Source: Perilla frutescens
Taxonomy: Eukaryota; Streptophyta; Magnoliopsida; Lamiales; Lamiaceae
Length of the DNA stretch: 64,000 nucleotides
Direction of reading: 5' to 3'
Assembly: GCA_026008535.1 (NCBI GenBank)
Contig: BRKX01000004.1
Coordinates: 54,940,501-55,004,500, forward strand
Shown: positions 43,861-55,900 of the stretch, piece by piece
Layout: the number at the start of each line of letters is the position of its first letter
Numbering within the stretch: position 1 is the first letter of the stretch
Translations under genes and position numbers: made by a program
Notes under the pieces: model-generated
The model's input: the letters and a program-made list of their open reading frames with translations, nothing else
Told to the model about the DNA's origin: nothing
The model's database searches: none

Positions 43861-45906
43861 TTCTCTATACACTGATGATTCTGCGGTTGGGTGATCAGTT
43901 GCGTCATGTTTCTCAGTCGCCGCTGATGAGCTGGCTGAAGCTGAAGCTGTAACTGAACTGAATTGGTCAGTTTGTTTGGTCAGTTGCTTGGCTTTCTTGA
44001 GACAGTTTCCGCTTCTTGAAGGGCCTAGCTGGACTAGTTGCACTGCTTCCTTTCGAGCAGTTTGAACGATTTGTAGTTGAAACAAATCCAGTTTTGTTCT
44101 TTGGCAGTTCGGGCCTTGCTGTTCTCCTGGCTCGATGAAGGTGAAGCTGAAGAGCAACTGACGAGTTTTTCATCCTTTGATGGATGGATGGTGAATGCCC
44201 TTTGGCGACGGTCGGAACTGATCATTTTTCGTAATCAATTGCACGCCTTTTGAGCTGGATGTGAGTAGAGGAGTGACATAGCTCTTGGATAGGAGACTTG
44301 GTGATGTGGCAGTATCCTCATCATCACTGTCTCTTTCATCAGCATGCCTTGGATTCTTCTGAAAAGCCACGGCTTCAGTATGTGATAGATGTGGTTCTAT
44401 CCTTTCGGTGGCAGTTGGAGTTTGTCGTGATGGCTCAGTTGACTGACTTGATAAATTATCAAAGTTCAGTTTTCGGCAAAGCGAGCCAGTTGGGCAGTTG
44501 ACTGATTGATTTGCAATCCCAACTCCTTGAGGCATGATGCTGGTTTTGAATTCAGCTAACAAGGCGGTTGCGGGAATCTTGTTGGCAAGCCGGTGATTCA
44601 TGATGTGCTGGACTTGCACAATGGTTGGAGGAAATGGATTTGACGAACCTATCCATTTAATGCTCCAAATTTCTTCACGTTGCCAGTAGCTCATGCCATG
44701 AAAGGCAGTTAGCAAAAAGTGAGACTGGATAAACATAGAATGTCTCCAGTTATACCAATAGAAGTACCGGTGGAGTTGTTTGAACAACTCTTGGTCACGT
44801 TGTGCAACAAAGGCAAAGTGAGTGAGAAGGAGATTGGTCACTTCCTTTTGTGCACCTTTGACTGCATATTCACCACTATAGAAAGTGCGAATATTTTCTT
44901 CAGTCAGCTGGAGAGGAGGGCATGTGCTTCTGAAGTAGTCCGCTCCATAGTTTGGATGAGGGATTCCAATAAATGGAATAAGCTCATCTGTATTAGAGAG
45001 AACCTGGAAATCAACTAGCGATCCGTTCTTTGATCTTGGAGAATGAACGGCGTTAGCAGTTGAGTTGCTCGAAGTGTTGTTGCTTATCTTTGCCTTGGCT
45101 TTTCTCTTCTTTCTTAGTGACTAAAGATGGGCAGTTCCTTTCTTGGGAATCTAGTCAGAGATAAGAACTGGTAGTGCTTCATCACTTGGAAGATTCAGCA
45201 GGTCTTCAAGCATTTTGCTCATTCTTAGAACAAGTCCTACCTTGGACTTAAATTTGCCAGATTTCTTTGAGTCAGAGACCTTGATGACTTGATGCTTGAA
45301 TTGTTGAAAGACAAATTATGCCCAGTTTGTTTGTCGCCCTTCAGCAAGGTGAATCATAACCTTGTATCTCTCTTGGGTGAGTTGACTCAGGCTTCCAATG
45401 GCTCCGAACATCATCTTGTTCGTTATGTCAAGTAGAACACCATACTCGGGCTTCAGGTTAGTTTTAGCGGTTGTAAAACTGAATTGCTTGTTGCAGGTTG
45501 AAGCTTTCCATTCTCTCCAGTATGACTCTGCAGATTCCTTTAGTTCTTGAACTAATGAACTTTCTTGTGGAAGCTCGAACACTTCTGCAATTGTTCTCTC
45601 AGTGATTTGTAGTAGCCGTCCTTGAATCACTGATGATATTATCTTTCCATCTGCAGATAATTTTGCTTGAAGTAAAAATTCACTCACCAAATTTTGTCTA
45701 AAGAATTTTGGTGGTGTTTCCAAGTAATGAAGAATTCCTGTTTTGTGAAGATTTGACAGAAGGATTGGATTGTTTGATTCATTTAGAATCAATTGAAATT
45801 TCTTCCTATCAAGGAATTTATCTCTCATAATTTGCTCTTTGAAGGAATTTGAAGATCTGGGTAATTCGGCCATCTTTGGGGTTGGCTGAGATTTTGGGAA
45901 TTTCAA
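43861..45906 (-). pseudogene. SIRE-associated extra ORF, copy B (near full length, broken)
   Basis: Begins MKFPKSQPTPKMAELPRSS (45906) and shows a conserved N-terminal domain with LHKTGILHYLE, QNLVSEFLLQAKL, DGKIISSVIQGRLLQITE and NKMMFGAIGSLSQL. It then has frame breaks near 45310 and 45120 (TAG/TGA) and later LHRYFYWYNWRHSMF and FLLTAFHGMSYWQREEIWSIKW. Downstream it is Ser/Thr/Gln-rich. I recognise the type as an ORF repeated many times in some Lamiales genomes next to SIRE-like Copia pol. Its function is unknown to me. It could be the env-position ORF of those elements or an independent repeat. It is fused to the LINE fragment at about 43860. Confidence 0.6.
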
Positions 45907-46243
45907 GATCTTTGAGAGAGAGAGTTTTTTAGATTGCAGGAGGAGGGGGCTTTTTGAGAGGCTGAAAAGATGGGGCTTTTTATGAGTGTTTGGACAGGCT
46001 CATAGATCTGATGGTTGGAATGGTACTAGCCTCTGGCTTCTTTTGGTCGTTGGCATTTAATGATTTTGACACGTGTCATTATCTTGCAACGGTCAAAATT
46101 TTTAAAAATAAATGCGAAGCTCGACATTTATTTGAAAACAAAAGGATAATCTTTTTATATATATATCAAAAATGAATAATTACAAACTGAATTACAAGAA
46201 GTAAACTTAGGGCTTTCTAACCAGTTTGAACTTGATCAGCTAC
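45907..46243 (-). promoter_or_regulatory. Leader/promoter-like spacer between the two extra ORF copies
   Basis: Reading on the minus strand there is a GACACGTGTC G-box palindrome near 46072, CTCATAAAAAGC near 45980 as a possible TATA substitute, and a CT-rich leader AACTCTCTCTCTCAAAG close to the copy B ATG. It could be a promoter for copy B or part of an unrecognised LTR. Confidence 0.4.
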
Positions 46244-47843
46244 TTAGTCCTTCTTGTGATCAGTTTTTCTCCTTTTGGCAAGCGGTTCAGTGATGTCATC
46301 TTTCTCATCCTCATCGCTGCTTGATGATTCAGTTTCAGCTAACTGGAGTCTTGGATGAGCTTGCAACCGCTGGATTTGCTCACTGTGCAGTTTAACTTGT
46401 TGCTGCAGGCTGTGGATCAGTTCCACATAATAGGTACGGAGCTGAACTGTAGAGCTGTTTGGTTGAGCATTGAACTGAACTGCTCTTGAGTCAGCTTCCT
46501 TGCCTGCTTCAGTTCCAATCAGTTCCTTGTAAGGAACTTTGTGGGATAGTTCGTCCGTCTCCATGATGATGGTCTCATCATAACTTGATTCTGATGAGAT
46601 CTCTGGTGCAGCAGTTTGAGCAGCAGCTTGAAGAGCTATTTGAATTGGATCAACGTACACAGTTATTGCTAGTGTACCTTGATAGACAGGTTGTTCATCT
46701 ACTTGAGCTATCTGTCCAGCTGGCTAGTCAGACTCAGCTGGCTCTGGAGTTGACTCTCGGGGAGGAGCAGTTTGGGGTTCAGTTGGCTCCTCAGGCAATC
46801 GAGTCTTTTCAGTTGACTTCTCTGGCTCTTCATCACTTGGAAGATCTGGTAGAATAGGAGATTTGAGCATTTCTTCAAACTCCAGATCACTGGCAGTTCG
46901 CTCATCAACAGCTTGCACCTCAGGAGAATCATCAAGGAGATCGATGATGATGTCATCTGGTTGAGGGGATTCTTTGAATGTTAACTGTCTAGCCACAGAT
47001 GCTATGACAGTTTGCCTTGTGCTGTAAACTGCTGCAGTTTCAGCTCCTTGTTGACTACTCTGGGCTTCTCTGTTGAATAGATTATGTCTCTACTGATGCT
47101 GTTGTTGTCTGAGGATGAGCAGTTCCTTGAGCAACCAGTGCTGTTGAACTTGAGGATTTCTCCAGTGTTGTTGCTCAGCTTCAGTTTGCAGAGGTGGCAG
47201 TCGGATGTTGGCCCAGATGAGCAGATCATTCATCACGTTAACAACGTTTGTTGTTCTGGGTGAGGGTGGTTCCTTCGAATGGCAAGCATTCTCTTCAAGG
47301 TAATAACCGGATTTTGCTCAGGAGTCTCATGTCCAGCCCATTGCATGCTCCACCTCTCTTCTCTTCTCTAGAAGCTCATCCCGTGAAGAGCGGTTAGGAG
47401 AAAATGGGCTTCAGAGTTGAAGTAGTGTCTCCAAAGGTACCAATAGACGTACCTTGATAGAGCTGTGTATAGAGCAGCCGTGCCAATCACATCTTCAACA
47501 AAGTTTTCAGCTATGAACTTCTGCACTTGTTCATCAGCCCAACTCTTAATGATTTCAGCTCTTGATAGAGCTCTTATATTCTCTTCAGTCTCTCCCATCG
47601 GGGGGCATGCATTTCTGAAGAAGTCAGCTCCTGTGCCCCGTGGTGGAATTCCCCTGAGAGGCACAATGTCATCTCCTTTAACTGGTGCCACATCAAACAC
47701 CTTGATGTTATAAGGAGGCAGTTATGGAGGGGGTGGAGGTCCTGATTTTTTCTTCTTTCCTTTTGGTTGAGATGTTGTGGGCTTCTTCTTTGATCTATCA
47801 GTTCTTTCCTTGGCCTGAACTGGCCTGGTAGAGGTCTCTTCTT
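46244..47843 (-). pseudogene. SIRE-associated extra ORF, copy A (N-terminus missing)
   Basis: Starts at the RNase H junction. The minus strand gives GLPEEETSTRPVQ, a Lys/Pro-rich stretch, then RGIPPRGTGADFFRNACPP, SRYVYWYLWRHYFNSEAHFLL and TALHGMSF, matching copy B (RYFYWYNWRHS, FLLTAFHGMSY). The C-terminal part is acidic and ends with a coiled-coil-like segment (ELIHSLQQQVKLHSEQIQRL) and a basic tail AKRRKTDHKKD. Several frame changes and stops. The N-terminal domain seen in copy B is absent. Confidence 0.6.
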
Positions 47844-50800
47844 CAGGTAGTCCTTCAACTGTTACTTCATCCAGAGTATCTGAGCACAGCAGCTTCCAGC
47901 AGCTACATATTCTGCTTCAGTTGTTGATGTGGCAACTGAGTGCTGCTTCTTGCTAAACCAGGATATCAGTTTGCTTCCAAAAAACTGACATGTTCCACTG
48001 GTGCTTTTTCTGTCAATCTTGCATCCACCAAAGTCTGAATCTGAATAACCGATTAGACTCAAACTGTCATCTCTGGGATACCATAGTCCAAGATTTATGG
48101 TTCCTTTGAGATATTTAATAATCCTCTTTGATGCTTCAAGATGACTTTTCTTTGGGTTAGCTTGAAACCGTGCGCATAGACCGACTGAATAGGAGATGTC
48201 TGGTCGGCTAGCTGTTAAGTAAAGTAGCAACCCAATGATTCCTCTGTAATATGTCTGGCTAACTGATTCTCCTTCTTCATCAAGAGTTAGCTAAACTGAT
48301 GTATTCATAGGAATCTTGAGAGTTTTTCCTTTACTAACTCCAAATTTCTTGACTAGCTCTTTAGTGTACTTGGCCTGGCTGATAAAGATCCCATCTTTCA
48401 GCTGCTTCACTTGGAGTCCTAGGAAGAATGTCATTTCTCCCATCATGCTTATCTCAAATTCGCTTTGCATCAGTTGAGCGAATCTTGTGCATAGATCTTT
48501 GCTTTTTGATCCAAAAATTATGTCATCCACATAAATTTGAACCATTCAGATCTCAGTTGATCGTTCTATTCGGAATAGAGTTCGATCAATGACTCCCTTT
48601 TGAAATCCATTTTTCAGCAAAAATGTTGTGAGAGTTTCATACCACACTCTAGGAGCTTGTTTCAGTCCGTAGAGAGCCTTCTTCAGTTTGAAGACTTGAT
48701 CACCAATTTCAAAGCCTGGCGGTTGCTCGACGTACACGTCCTCCTTGAGCATTCCTTGAAGAAAAGCACTCTTGACATCCATTTGGTAGACTGTGAAATT
48801 GAAGTGAGCTGCATAGGCTAGAAACAGTCTGATGGCTTCCAATCTTGCAACTAGTGCGAATGTCTCATCAAAGTCGATCCCTTCACTTTGTGAGTATCCT
48901 TTGGCTACCAGTCTTGCCTTGTTCCTTGTGATCACACCTTGTTCATCCAGTTTGTTGTGAAAAACCAATTTTGTACCAATGATCTTCTGGGTTTTTGGTC
49001 TATCGACAAGAAACCATACGTCATTTCTTGTGAACTGATTCAGTTCTTCTTGCATAGCCATGATCCAGTCTGAATCTTCTAAGGCTTCTTTGACGTTTGC
49101 TGGTTCAGTTTGAGATATGAAGCATGTGAATAATGCATGCTCAATTAAACTTCTGGTTTGAACTCAACTTCTTGGATCACCAACTATCTTGTCAGTTGGA
49201 TAGCTTCGGAGCCATTTGGGCAAGATAGCTTCAGCTGGTTCTACTGTGGTGACGTCATCAGTTGCCCTTTCATCAGTTGGTTCGACATCTTCATCAGTTC
49301 TTCCCCCTGTTTCAGTTATGGGGTTTATGGTCTCAGCACGATTTGTGTCTTCATTGACCATATTGTTCTCAATTGGTTTCGTACCAGTTTCATTGCCTTC
49401 TTCTAGTAAAACTTCAAGCCGCTCTGGAATAATGTGATCCACATAGTCCTGCGAGTTCTCAGTTTCACTAGATGGTACTTGAACTGATGTGTCCATTATT
49501 TCTTTGTTCCTGTACTCATTAGCAAATTCATCAAATACCACATGACATGTTATTTCCACAACAAGAGTTCGTTTATTGAACACTCTGTAAGCTTGTGCGT
49601 GAGGCGAATTATAACCAAGAAATATTCCCTCATCAGCTTTAGTACTGAAGGCTTTCAGTTGAGTCTTACCATTGTTGTGAATATAACATTTACAGCCAAA
49701 TATTTTAAAATATGAAATGGAAGGCTTACGACCCTTATACAGCTCATAGGGTGTTTTGTCATGTGCGGCTACGATGGCACTTCGATTTTGAGTATGGCAA
49801 GCTGTGTTGACTGCTTCAGCCCAGTAACCTTCAGCTATGTTGGCATCAGCTATCATTGCTCTAGCTGCTTCTTTGAGTGTCCGGTTTCACCGTTCAGCTA
49901 CACCATTTTGTTGTGGAGTTCTTGCAGCTGAGTGTTCATGAGTGATTCTAGGCTGGTTGAGAAAGCTGATCATTTGCTGATTCACAAATTCAGTTCCATT
50001 GTCGGAGCGAATCCTTTGAACTGATCTCTCTTTTTCAGTTTGTAGCCTTCTGATCAGCGTTGTTAGCTTATCGTAAGTTTCATCTTTGCTCCTCAGGAAT
50101 TCCACCCACGTATACCTTGAGAAATCATCAACTACTACAAGAGTGAATCTTTTACCTTTTGGGGTTTGTGGTCTAACTGGACCAAACAGATCCATATGTA
50201 GCAGTTGGAGGCAATCAGTTGTTCATGGTGGATGACTCCTATTCTTGAAGGATGACTTCATTTGCTTCCTCTTTTGGCATGGTCCACACACACCTGTTTT
50301 CTTATATATCTCTTTGGGAAGCCCCTCAACTAGCTCTTTCTTGGCTAGGTAATTGATTGTTTTGAAGTTGAGGTGATTCAGTCGTCGATGCCATAGCCAG
50401 CTTGCTTCAGTTGATCCTTTTGAAAGAAAGCAAGCTTCTGAGTAGCCGGTTGACCAGTCAACAATGTACATGTTGCCTCTCCTTATGCCAGTGAGAAGAA
50501 TTACTCCAATTGACTTGTCTCTTATGTTGCAGGAGCTTTTAGTGAAGTCAACTGAGTAGCCATTGTCGCACAGCTGGCTAATGCTAAGTAGTTTGTGTTT
50601 TAGTCCATCCACGTGGGAGACTTCATTTACTACAACTTTTCCCTTGACCACGAACCCTTCTCCAACGGTTCGGCTTTTGGAGTTGTCTCCAAATATGACA
50701 AGTGGACCTTTGACTTCTTTATAACCGTCGAGATCTTCTCTGTCTCCGGTCATGTGTTTGGAGCACCCGCTATCTAGATACCAAATATCTTTGGCTTTTT

Positions 50801-51560
50801 TCATAGATAGGATGTTCTTATCATGCAAGAATAAGGATTAGCATTTAGGGACCCGTTTCATATCGGGTCCTTGTTGATACATCAAGTTCTTTGGAATCCA
50901 AACTTGCCAAACTTTTGGCTTTTTATCACTCAGAGAATCAACTGATTTGGATCGCTTGATCAGTTTAGATTTTCTTCCAACTCTTCTATTTTGAATTGAA
51001 TCAGTTGAATGGTACCTGCATTGAAAGTTAGTAGGATAAAACAATTCAACTAAAAAGCTGTTATCTCGAGAATTTTGAGCTCTTCTATCAGGCCAATGTC
51101 TTGTGTGTTTCCAGTTTGCTGGATTGAACCCTTTTAGATCAGCTCTAGGTTCATTTCTGGAATCCAGGTACTCATTATAGTGATGATAGGGTTGAAATGA
51201 GTTTCTTTGATCTCTCCTATAAGTGTTTTGATTGAACTGCTTGGCAGGATAGGCTTGAGATCTAAACTGGTCTTTCTTTTTAAAGTGGACTGATCTATCA
51301 GTTTGCCTTGGAGGCATTCTGTATTGAGCTGGTGGTCTTTGTTGAACTGAAGGCTTTGAACGAATAGATTGATTTGAGTGAACTGATGGTCTTGGCTGGA
51401 AGTTTGACTTCAGTTAACCTGGTGTTTTTGATTGGGAGAACTGACCAAATTGTCTGGGCTGAGTTTGAGGATTTCTCAATATTCCTTTGCCTTTGGTTGG
51501 CTCAACTAGCTGATCATGAGATCTAGTGAATCCTTTTAGAAATTCATTTATCACTGGGGT
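47844..51560 (-). pseudogene. SIRE-like Copia gag-pol (5' truncated, inactive)
   Basis: All of pol lies in one minus-strand frame broken only by stops. Gag remnant (51560-50840) with FLKGFTRSHDQLVE. Protease WYLDSGCSKHMTGD (about 50770), GAG-pre-integrase LWHRRLNHLNF and CGPCQ, integrase MDLFGPVRP, VVVDDFSRYTWVEF, IRSDNGTEF and QQNGVAER, RT KARLVAKGYSQ, YQMDVKSAFLQG, LYGLKQAPRVWY and IYVDDIIFG, RNase H GYSDSDFGGCKIDRKSTSG and STTEAEYVAA. Stops include TGA 49884 (expected Arg), TAG 48288 (expected Gln) and TAA 47859 (expected Gln). RNase H ends at QLKDY, where copy A of the extra ORF begins out of frame. No LTR was identified at either end. Confidence 0.88.
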
Positions 51561-52109
51561 GAGCAATTAATATTTGCACATCTAAGGTCGAAACTTTTCT
51601 TACTTCTATAGTGAATGTAAGCCCAAACTAATTTGAGGTTCCAATTTCAAGAAATTTCTTACTATGTAATAAATTTAAATACTGTATTTTTTTCGGGGTG
51701 TTACCCATGCGTCACACCACTAATTTATAAAAATGAGATATGTATTTTTAATCTTATATAATAATAATAATAATAATAACAATAATAATAATAATAAATT
51801 ATTATTTATATATTTATAAGTAATTATTAAACATGTTATTTCAAATTTTAGACAAATTATCTAATAAAAAAATGACAATTTTATTAATTATCGTGTTTGG
51901 TCAAATGAATTGAAATCGAAATTCTTATTGCAAAGTCTAAAACTCTAAAATTTTGAAAAGAGAGAGAAAGAGAAAAGGGGAGAGAGAAATGGAAATTTTG
52001 AGATGCTCTACCTAGTGTTATAAATAGGAGAGAGATTCGAACACAATCGATGCACCATCCTGAACTAAATTAATTGATAGCTCTCAACCAAATGAACCCA
52101 TAAAAAACC
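51561..52109. other. AT-rich spacer with (AAT)n microsatellite
   Basis: Holds a run of about twelve ATA/AAT units at about 51758-51798. From about 51950, GAGAGAAAGAGAAAAG and a CCTCTCCATC-type leader may be the 5' region of the lectin gene. Confidence 0.6.
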
Positions 52110-52605
52110 ATGCCCCTCTCCATCTTCAAAACCCTAATTCCCTTTCTCTCTCCAACTCATCAAAAACCAACGAGTACAGCCACGCCCAGCCGTACAGTGC
52201 CGGCCGAGCACTCTATTCGGATCTGGTCATCTTCTGGGAATAGAACGTATATCCCGACTTTGAAACCACCGTCAAATTCATCATCAGATCGACCTAACCC
52301 CAATAGCAATATCAGCACCGACGGCATAGCCTTCTTCTTCGCATCCGTCGGCAGCACCATACCCTCTGACTCCGCCAGGGCTAACTTCAAAATCTTCGAT
52401 CCAAAGACCGACATTCAATCCGGTGTCTTCGCCACCAAGTTCGACATCCACGTCAATGGAAATCCACGGCAGTGAAGCAGATTCCCCGCTCTTTCATTGG
52501 AGAAAAGGTGACGTTGCGCGTCAACTACCAAGGAGCAACTGGAAATATAAGCGTGGCTGCTACGGCGAACTCAGATAGATATGAGGTGAGCTATGTGTAT
52601 GACCT
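52110..52605 (+). pseudogene. Legume-lectin-domain protein, degenerate and truncated
   Basis: A sugar-binding beta-sandwich relic. The clearest motif is DGIAFFFASVGSTIPSDSA, the legume-lectin strand containing the conserved metal/carbohydrate Asp, followed by FDPKTDIQSGVFATKFD. Before it, another frame reads DFETTVKFII, typical of the family. After FDIHVNGN the segment that normally holds HxGIDVNS and the metal site is missing. A further frame resumes at SFIGEKVTLRVNYQGATGN and ends YEVSYVYDL. The family would continue with the last strand, but here a Copia LTR begins. At least two frame changes. Could come from a soluble lectin or a lectin receptor kinase. No signal peptide is convincing. 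Confidence 0.75.
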
Positions 52606-52817
52606 GTAGAATTATAGGAGGAATATTGTAATTAGTTCTTTCCTTTTTTAAGTAGTCATGTTTTGGTAGGATATATTGTAATTACGGATCTGATGCTTTC
52701 TTTCTTTAGGTGTGATTCCTCGTATTATAAAAGGATCTCTTGTACTTTGTATTAATCATCCAGAATACAGAACATCAATACAGAAAATAAATTCCAATCT
52801 TCTTGTTTCTTTCAACA
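52606..52817 (+). repeat. Copia B 5' LTR (short)
   Basis: Runs TGTAGAATTATAGG to TTTCTTTCAACA with a TATAAAAGG box at 52726. It is followed by a primer-binding-site-like TCGTATCAAAGC, two mismatches from the usual initiator tRNA-Met match. The left edge is inferred from the TG start and from the abrupt end of the lectin reading. The 3' LTR is outside the window. Confidence 0.65.
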
Positions 52818-52961
52818 TCGTATCAAAGCAGAGTTCTGATCTCCTTGTTTGAGTCGAACTTTTGCTCTCATCATTTACCATGGTCGACCCAATAGAAACA
52901 GCCCTCTTACAGACCTCATAATCCGATCTTTCAACCTTAATCATACCTTCAGAACAATACA

Positions 52962-55900
52962 ATGAATCAGAATCAAGCAATCGAAACATCACCATTGATG
53001 GTGAACGTAAAATTGAATGACCGAAACTATGCAATTTGGTCAAAATTAATGGGAATGTTTATCAAAGAAAGGGGACGGGGCAACCACATCACAGGCCAGC
53101 CTCCGGCTCCCTCTAGTAGTGATCCCAAATTCCAAACATGGGATGCCATCGACAACGCCGTAAAAGGATGGATCATCAATTCAATCGAACCAACATTGGT
53201 TCTAAATTTTCTGCTATACCCGACAGCCCTATCACTTTGGGAGGGCCTAGAAGCGACATATAACAGTGGCATAAATTTCTTGCAAATATTCGAGTTGATG
53301 ACTCGAGCAAGTCAAACCAAACAAGAAAATCAGACGTTGGAACAATACTACAGCAATCTTCAAAGGGTATGGTGATGAGAACATTCAACTGTACAACCAA
53401 CTTACTCAAGAAGGAAAACTTTACCAGTTCTTAGCCAGGGTAAATGATCAATTCGATCCCGTAAAAAGGGACATCTTGAACCAAGATCCTCTTCCCTTCT
53501 TAGCCGCTGCCTATGCAACGATTCGATGAAAAGCCCTCTGAATCGGAGTTATGATGTCCAAAGATGAACAGCCAACTACCGAAGAAGTGTTCGCAACAAG
53601 AGGGGTCTCCGAGGGAGGGGGACGGTCAGCTTCTCAAGGAAATTCATCATTCTGTCAATCTGACAAGGAGAAGCTCAGATGCACCCATTGTGGTGGAAAC
53701 AAACACATAAGAGATACTTGTTTCCAACTAATCGGTTATCCAAAGTGGTGGAATAAAAATCACCACTGACAGAGAAACAATAGCGGAGTCGGCACACCCG
53801 TAGCAACACCGACCAGAGAAGTCACTGCTTTTATCCACGGCAGAACCTCCGGAGAAGGACAGAACGGCGGTGAGGCAGCGACAGAAGAAGAGATGGAAGT
53901 GAATTCAACGAGAGGTATGGAGGGTGAGGGAAAGTTTTTTAACCCTAATAGAATGTAATTCCTATTTTACCCTCACCTCATCATCAAATTTCTTTCTTGT
54001 CCTCAAGTGGTAATTCTAGTGCCTTACATGTGAATCGTGATAAAAATGAACAGTGGATAATTGATTGTGGAGCTACAGATACAATGACGTTTGATCAGAA
54101 TAATATTATTGAACCATCTGAACTAAATAGAACTTTCATTAAAAATGCTAGTGGAGGTTCCTTTCCGGTTCTTGGAGCAAGATCAGTTGAAATTTCTTCT
54201 AAAATTAAACTGTCCAATTATTTCTATGTGCCCTCCTTATCCTGCAAATTGTTATCCATCAGTCAAGTGACAAAGGAGCTTAATTGTGTAGCGCTCATTT
54301 AGCCGAGCTTCTGTCTATTGCAGGATATTCGTTGGAGGGAGATAATTGGGCGTGGTTCTGAAAGGGATGGACTGTACTACGTTGATGAACTGTCTGAAGG
54401 AGGAACTGTCTGTTTGGCTCATGGATCTCAAAACCGACAGCTCTGGTTGTGGCATCGTCGGTTGGGCCACCCATCAGATGATTAGCTTAAGCATCTATTT
54501 TTGTCTTTATTTTCAAAGCACTATCGTACTTTATGTGATACTTGTCACTTTGCTAAGAGTCATAGAACATCTTTTTCTTCTGCTGATAATAAAAACTCTG
54601 TGCCATTTTCTCTGATTCACTCTGATGTTTGGGGTCCAGCTCCAGAATCGATGGATACTGATTTATGATGGTTCGTGTTATTTATTGATGATTGTACCCA
54701 TATGACTTGGGTATATTTTTTAAAACAAAAATCGGAGGTCTGCAGTAGATTTATTGATTTTTTTAATTTTGTCAAAAATCAATTTCAGAGCACTGTTCAG
54801 ATTTTACGCTCAGATAATGAGGGAAAATATGTTAAACATGAACTTCAAACTTTTCTTCAGAAAAATGGGGTTATCCACCAAACAACCTGTCCTTATACAC
54901 CTCAACAGAATGGGGTAGCTGAATGGAAGAATTATCATATTTTGGAAATCTCACGTGCTCTTTTGATTGAATCACGAGTACCATCAGTTTTCTGGTTTGA
55001 AGTTGTTGCTTCAGCTGTCTATCTTCTTAATAGATAACCCATACGAGCATTAAAATTCATCACACCTCTATAGGCTCTCTCCTCAAAATTTACCCTACAC
55101 TCCATTCTCATATTACAGCCTCGGATATTCGGTTGTTCTATTTTTGTTCACATCCTGAAGGCTCATCGAACCAAACTTGATCCCTGTGCTGTGAAGTGTG
55201 TTTTTCTTGGATATGGAATCCATCAGAAAGGTTATCGATGCTTCAATCCTATTACCAAGAAACTCTATGTCACGATGGATTGTGACTTTCTTGAGACAGA
55301 ATGCTATTATGTCTCCCTGCAATCAAGTGTTGAGGATGAGAAGAATAATCAACACTCTAATTGGCTGTTCAAAGATAACTGGGAACCGAGGTCTACTGAA
55401 GAAGTACAGTCATCGAGTTCTACTGAAGAAGTACAGTCCATCATAATGAATCCCAATCCATTAACTCTCTTATCGAATATCTCGGAGGTACAAATTTCTG
55501 ATGCCGAAACTCTTTTTCCAGCTTCTGTGTCATTTCCTAACACTGCAGGTCAAAGTGAAAATCTTTACTATCTTTCACCAAGGCAGAACAGAGAAATTCC
55601 CCCTCAGAGGTACAACCCTGAATACAAGCTGAAGAAATCCAGATATCCTATTGCCAACTTTATCACTTGTGAAAACGGGAAAATTCAACATTTCAGAGAT
55701 AAGTTGTCCACTGCATGGATCCCCAGAAATACAGAGGACGCACAGAAATATCCAGAATGAAGGGAGGCTATGAGTATAGAAATGGCGTCTCTCAGTAGGA
55801 ATGAAACGTGGGACAAAAGCAGACTGCCGCAGAAAAGAAACCAGTTGGTTGCAGGTGGATCTTCACAATCAAGTACAACCCAGATGGAGAAATAGAGAGG

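Noticed and set aside
43501..44157. 218-codon minus-strand ORF as a novel fusion protein
   Set aside because: It is read-through from the SIRE-linked ORF into a LINE RNase H fragment and its 3' tail, created by truncation.
52160..52414. Minus-strand ORF over the lectin pseudogene
   Set aside because: Antisense shadow. The plus strand carries the DGIAFFFA lectin motif.
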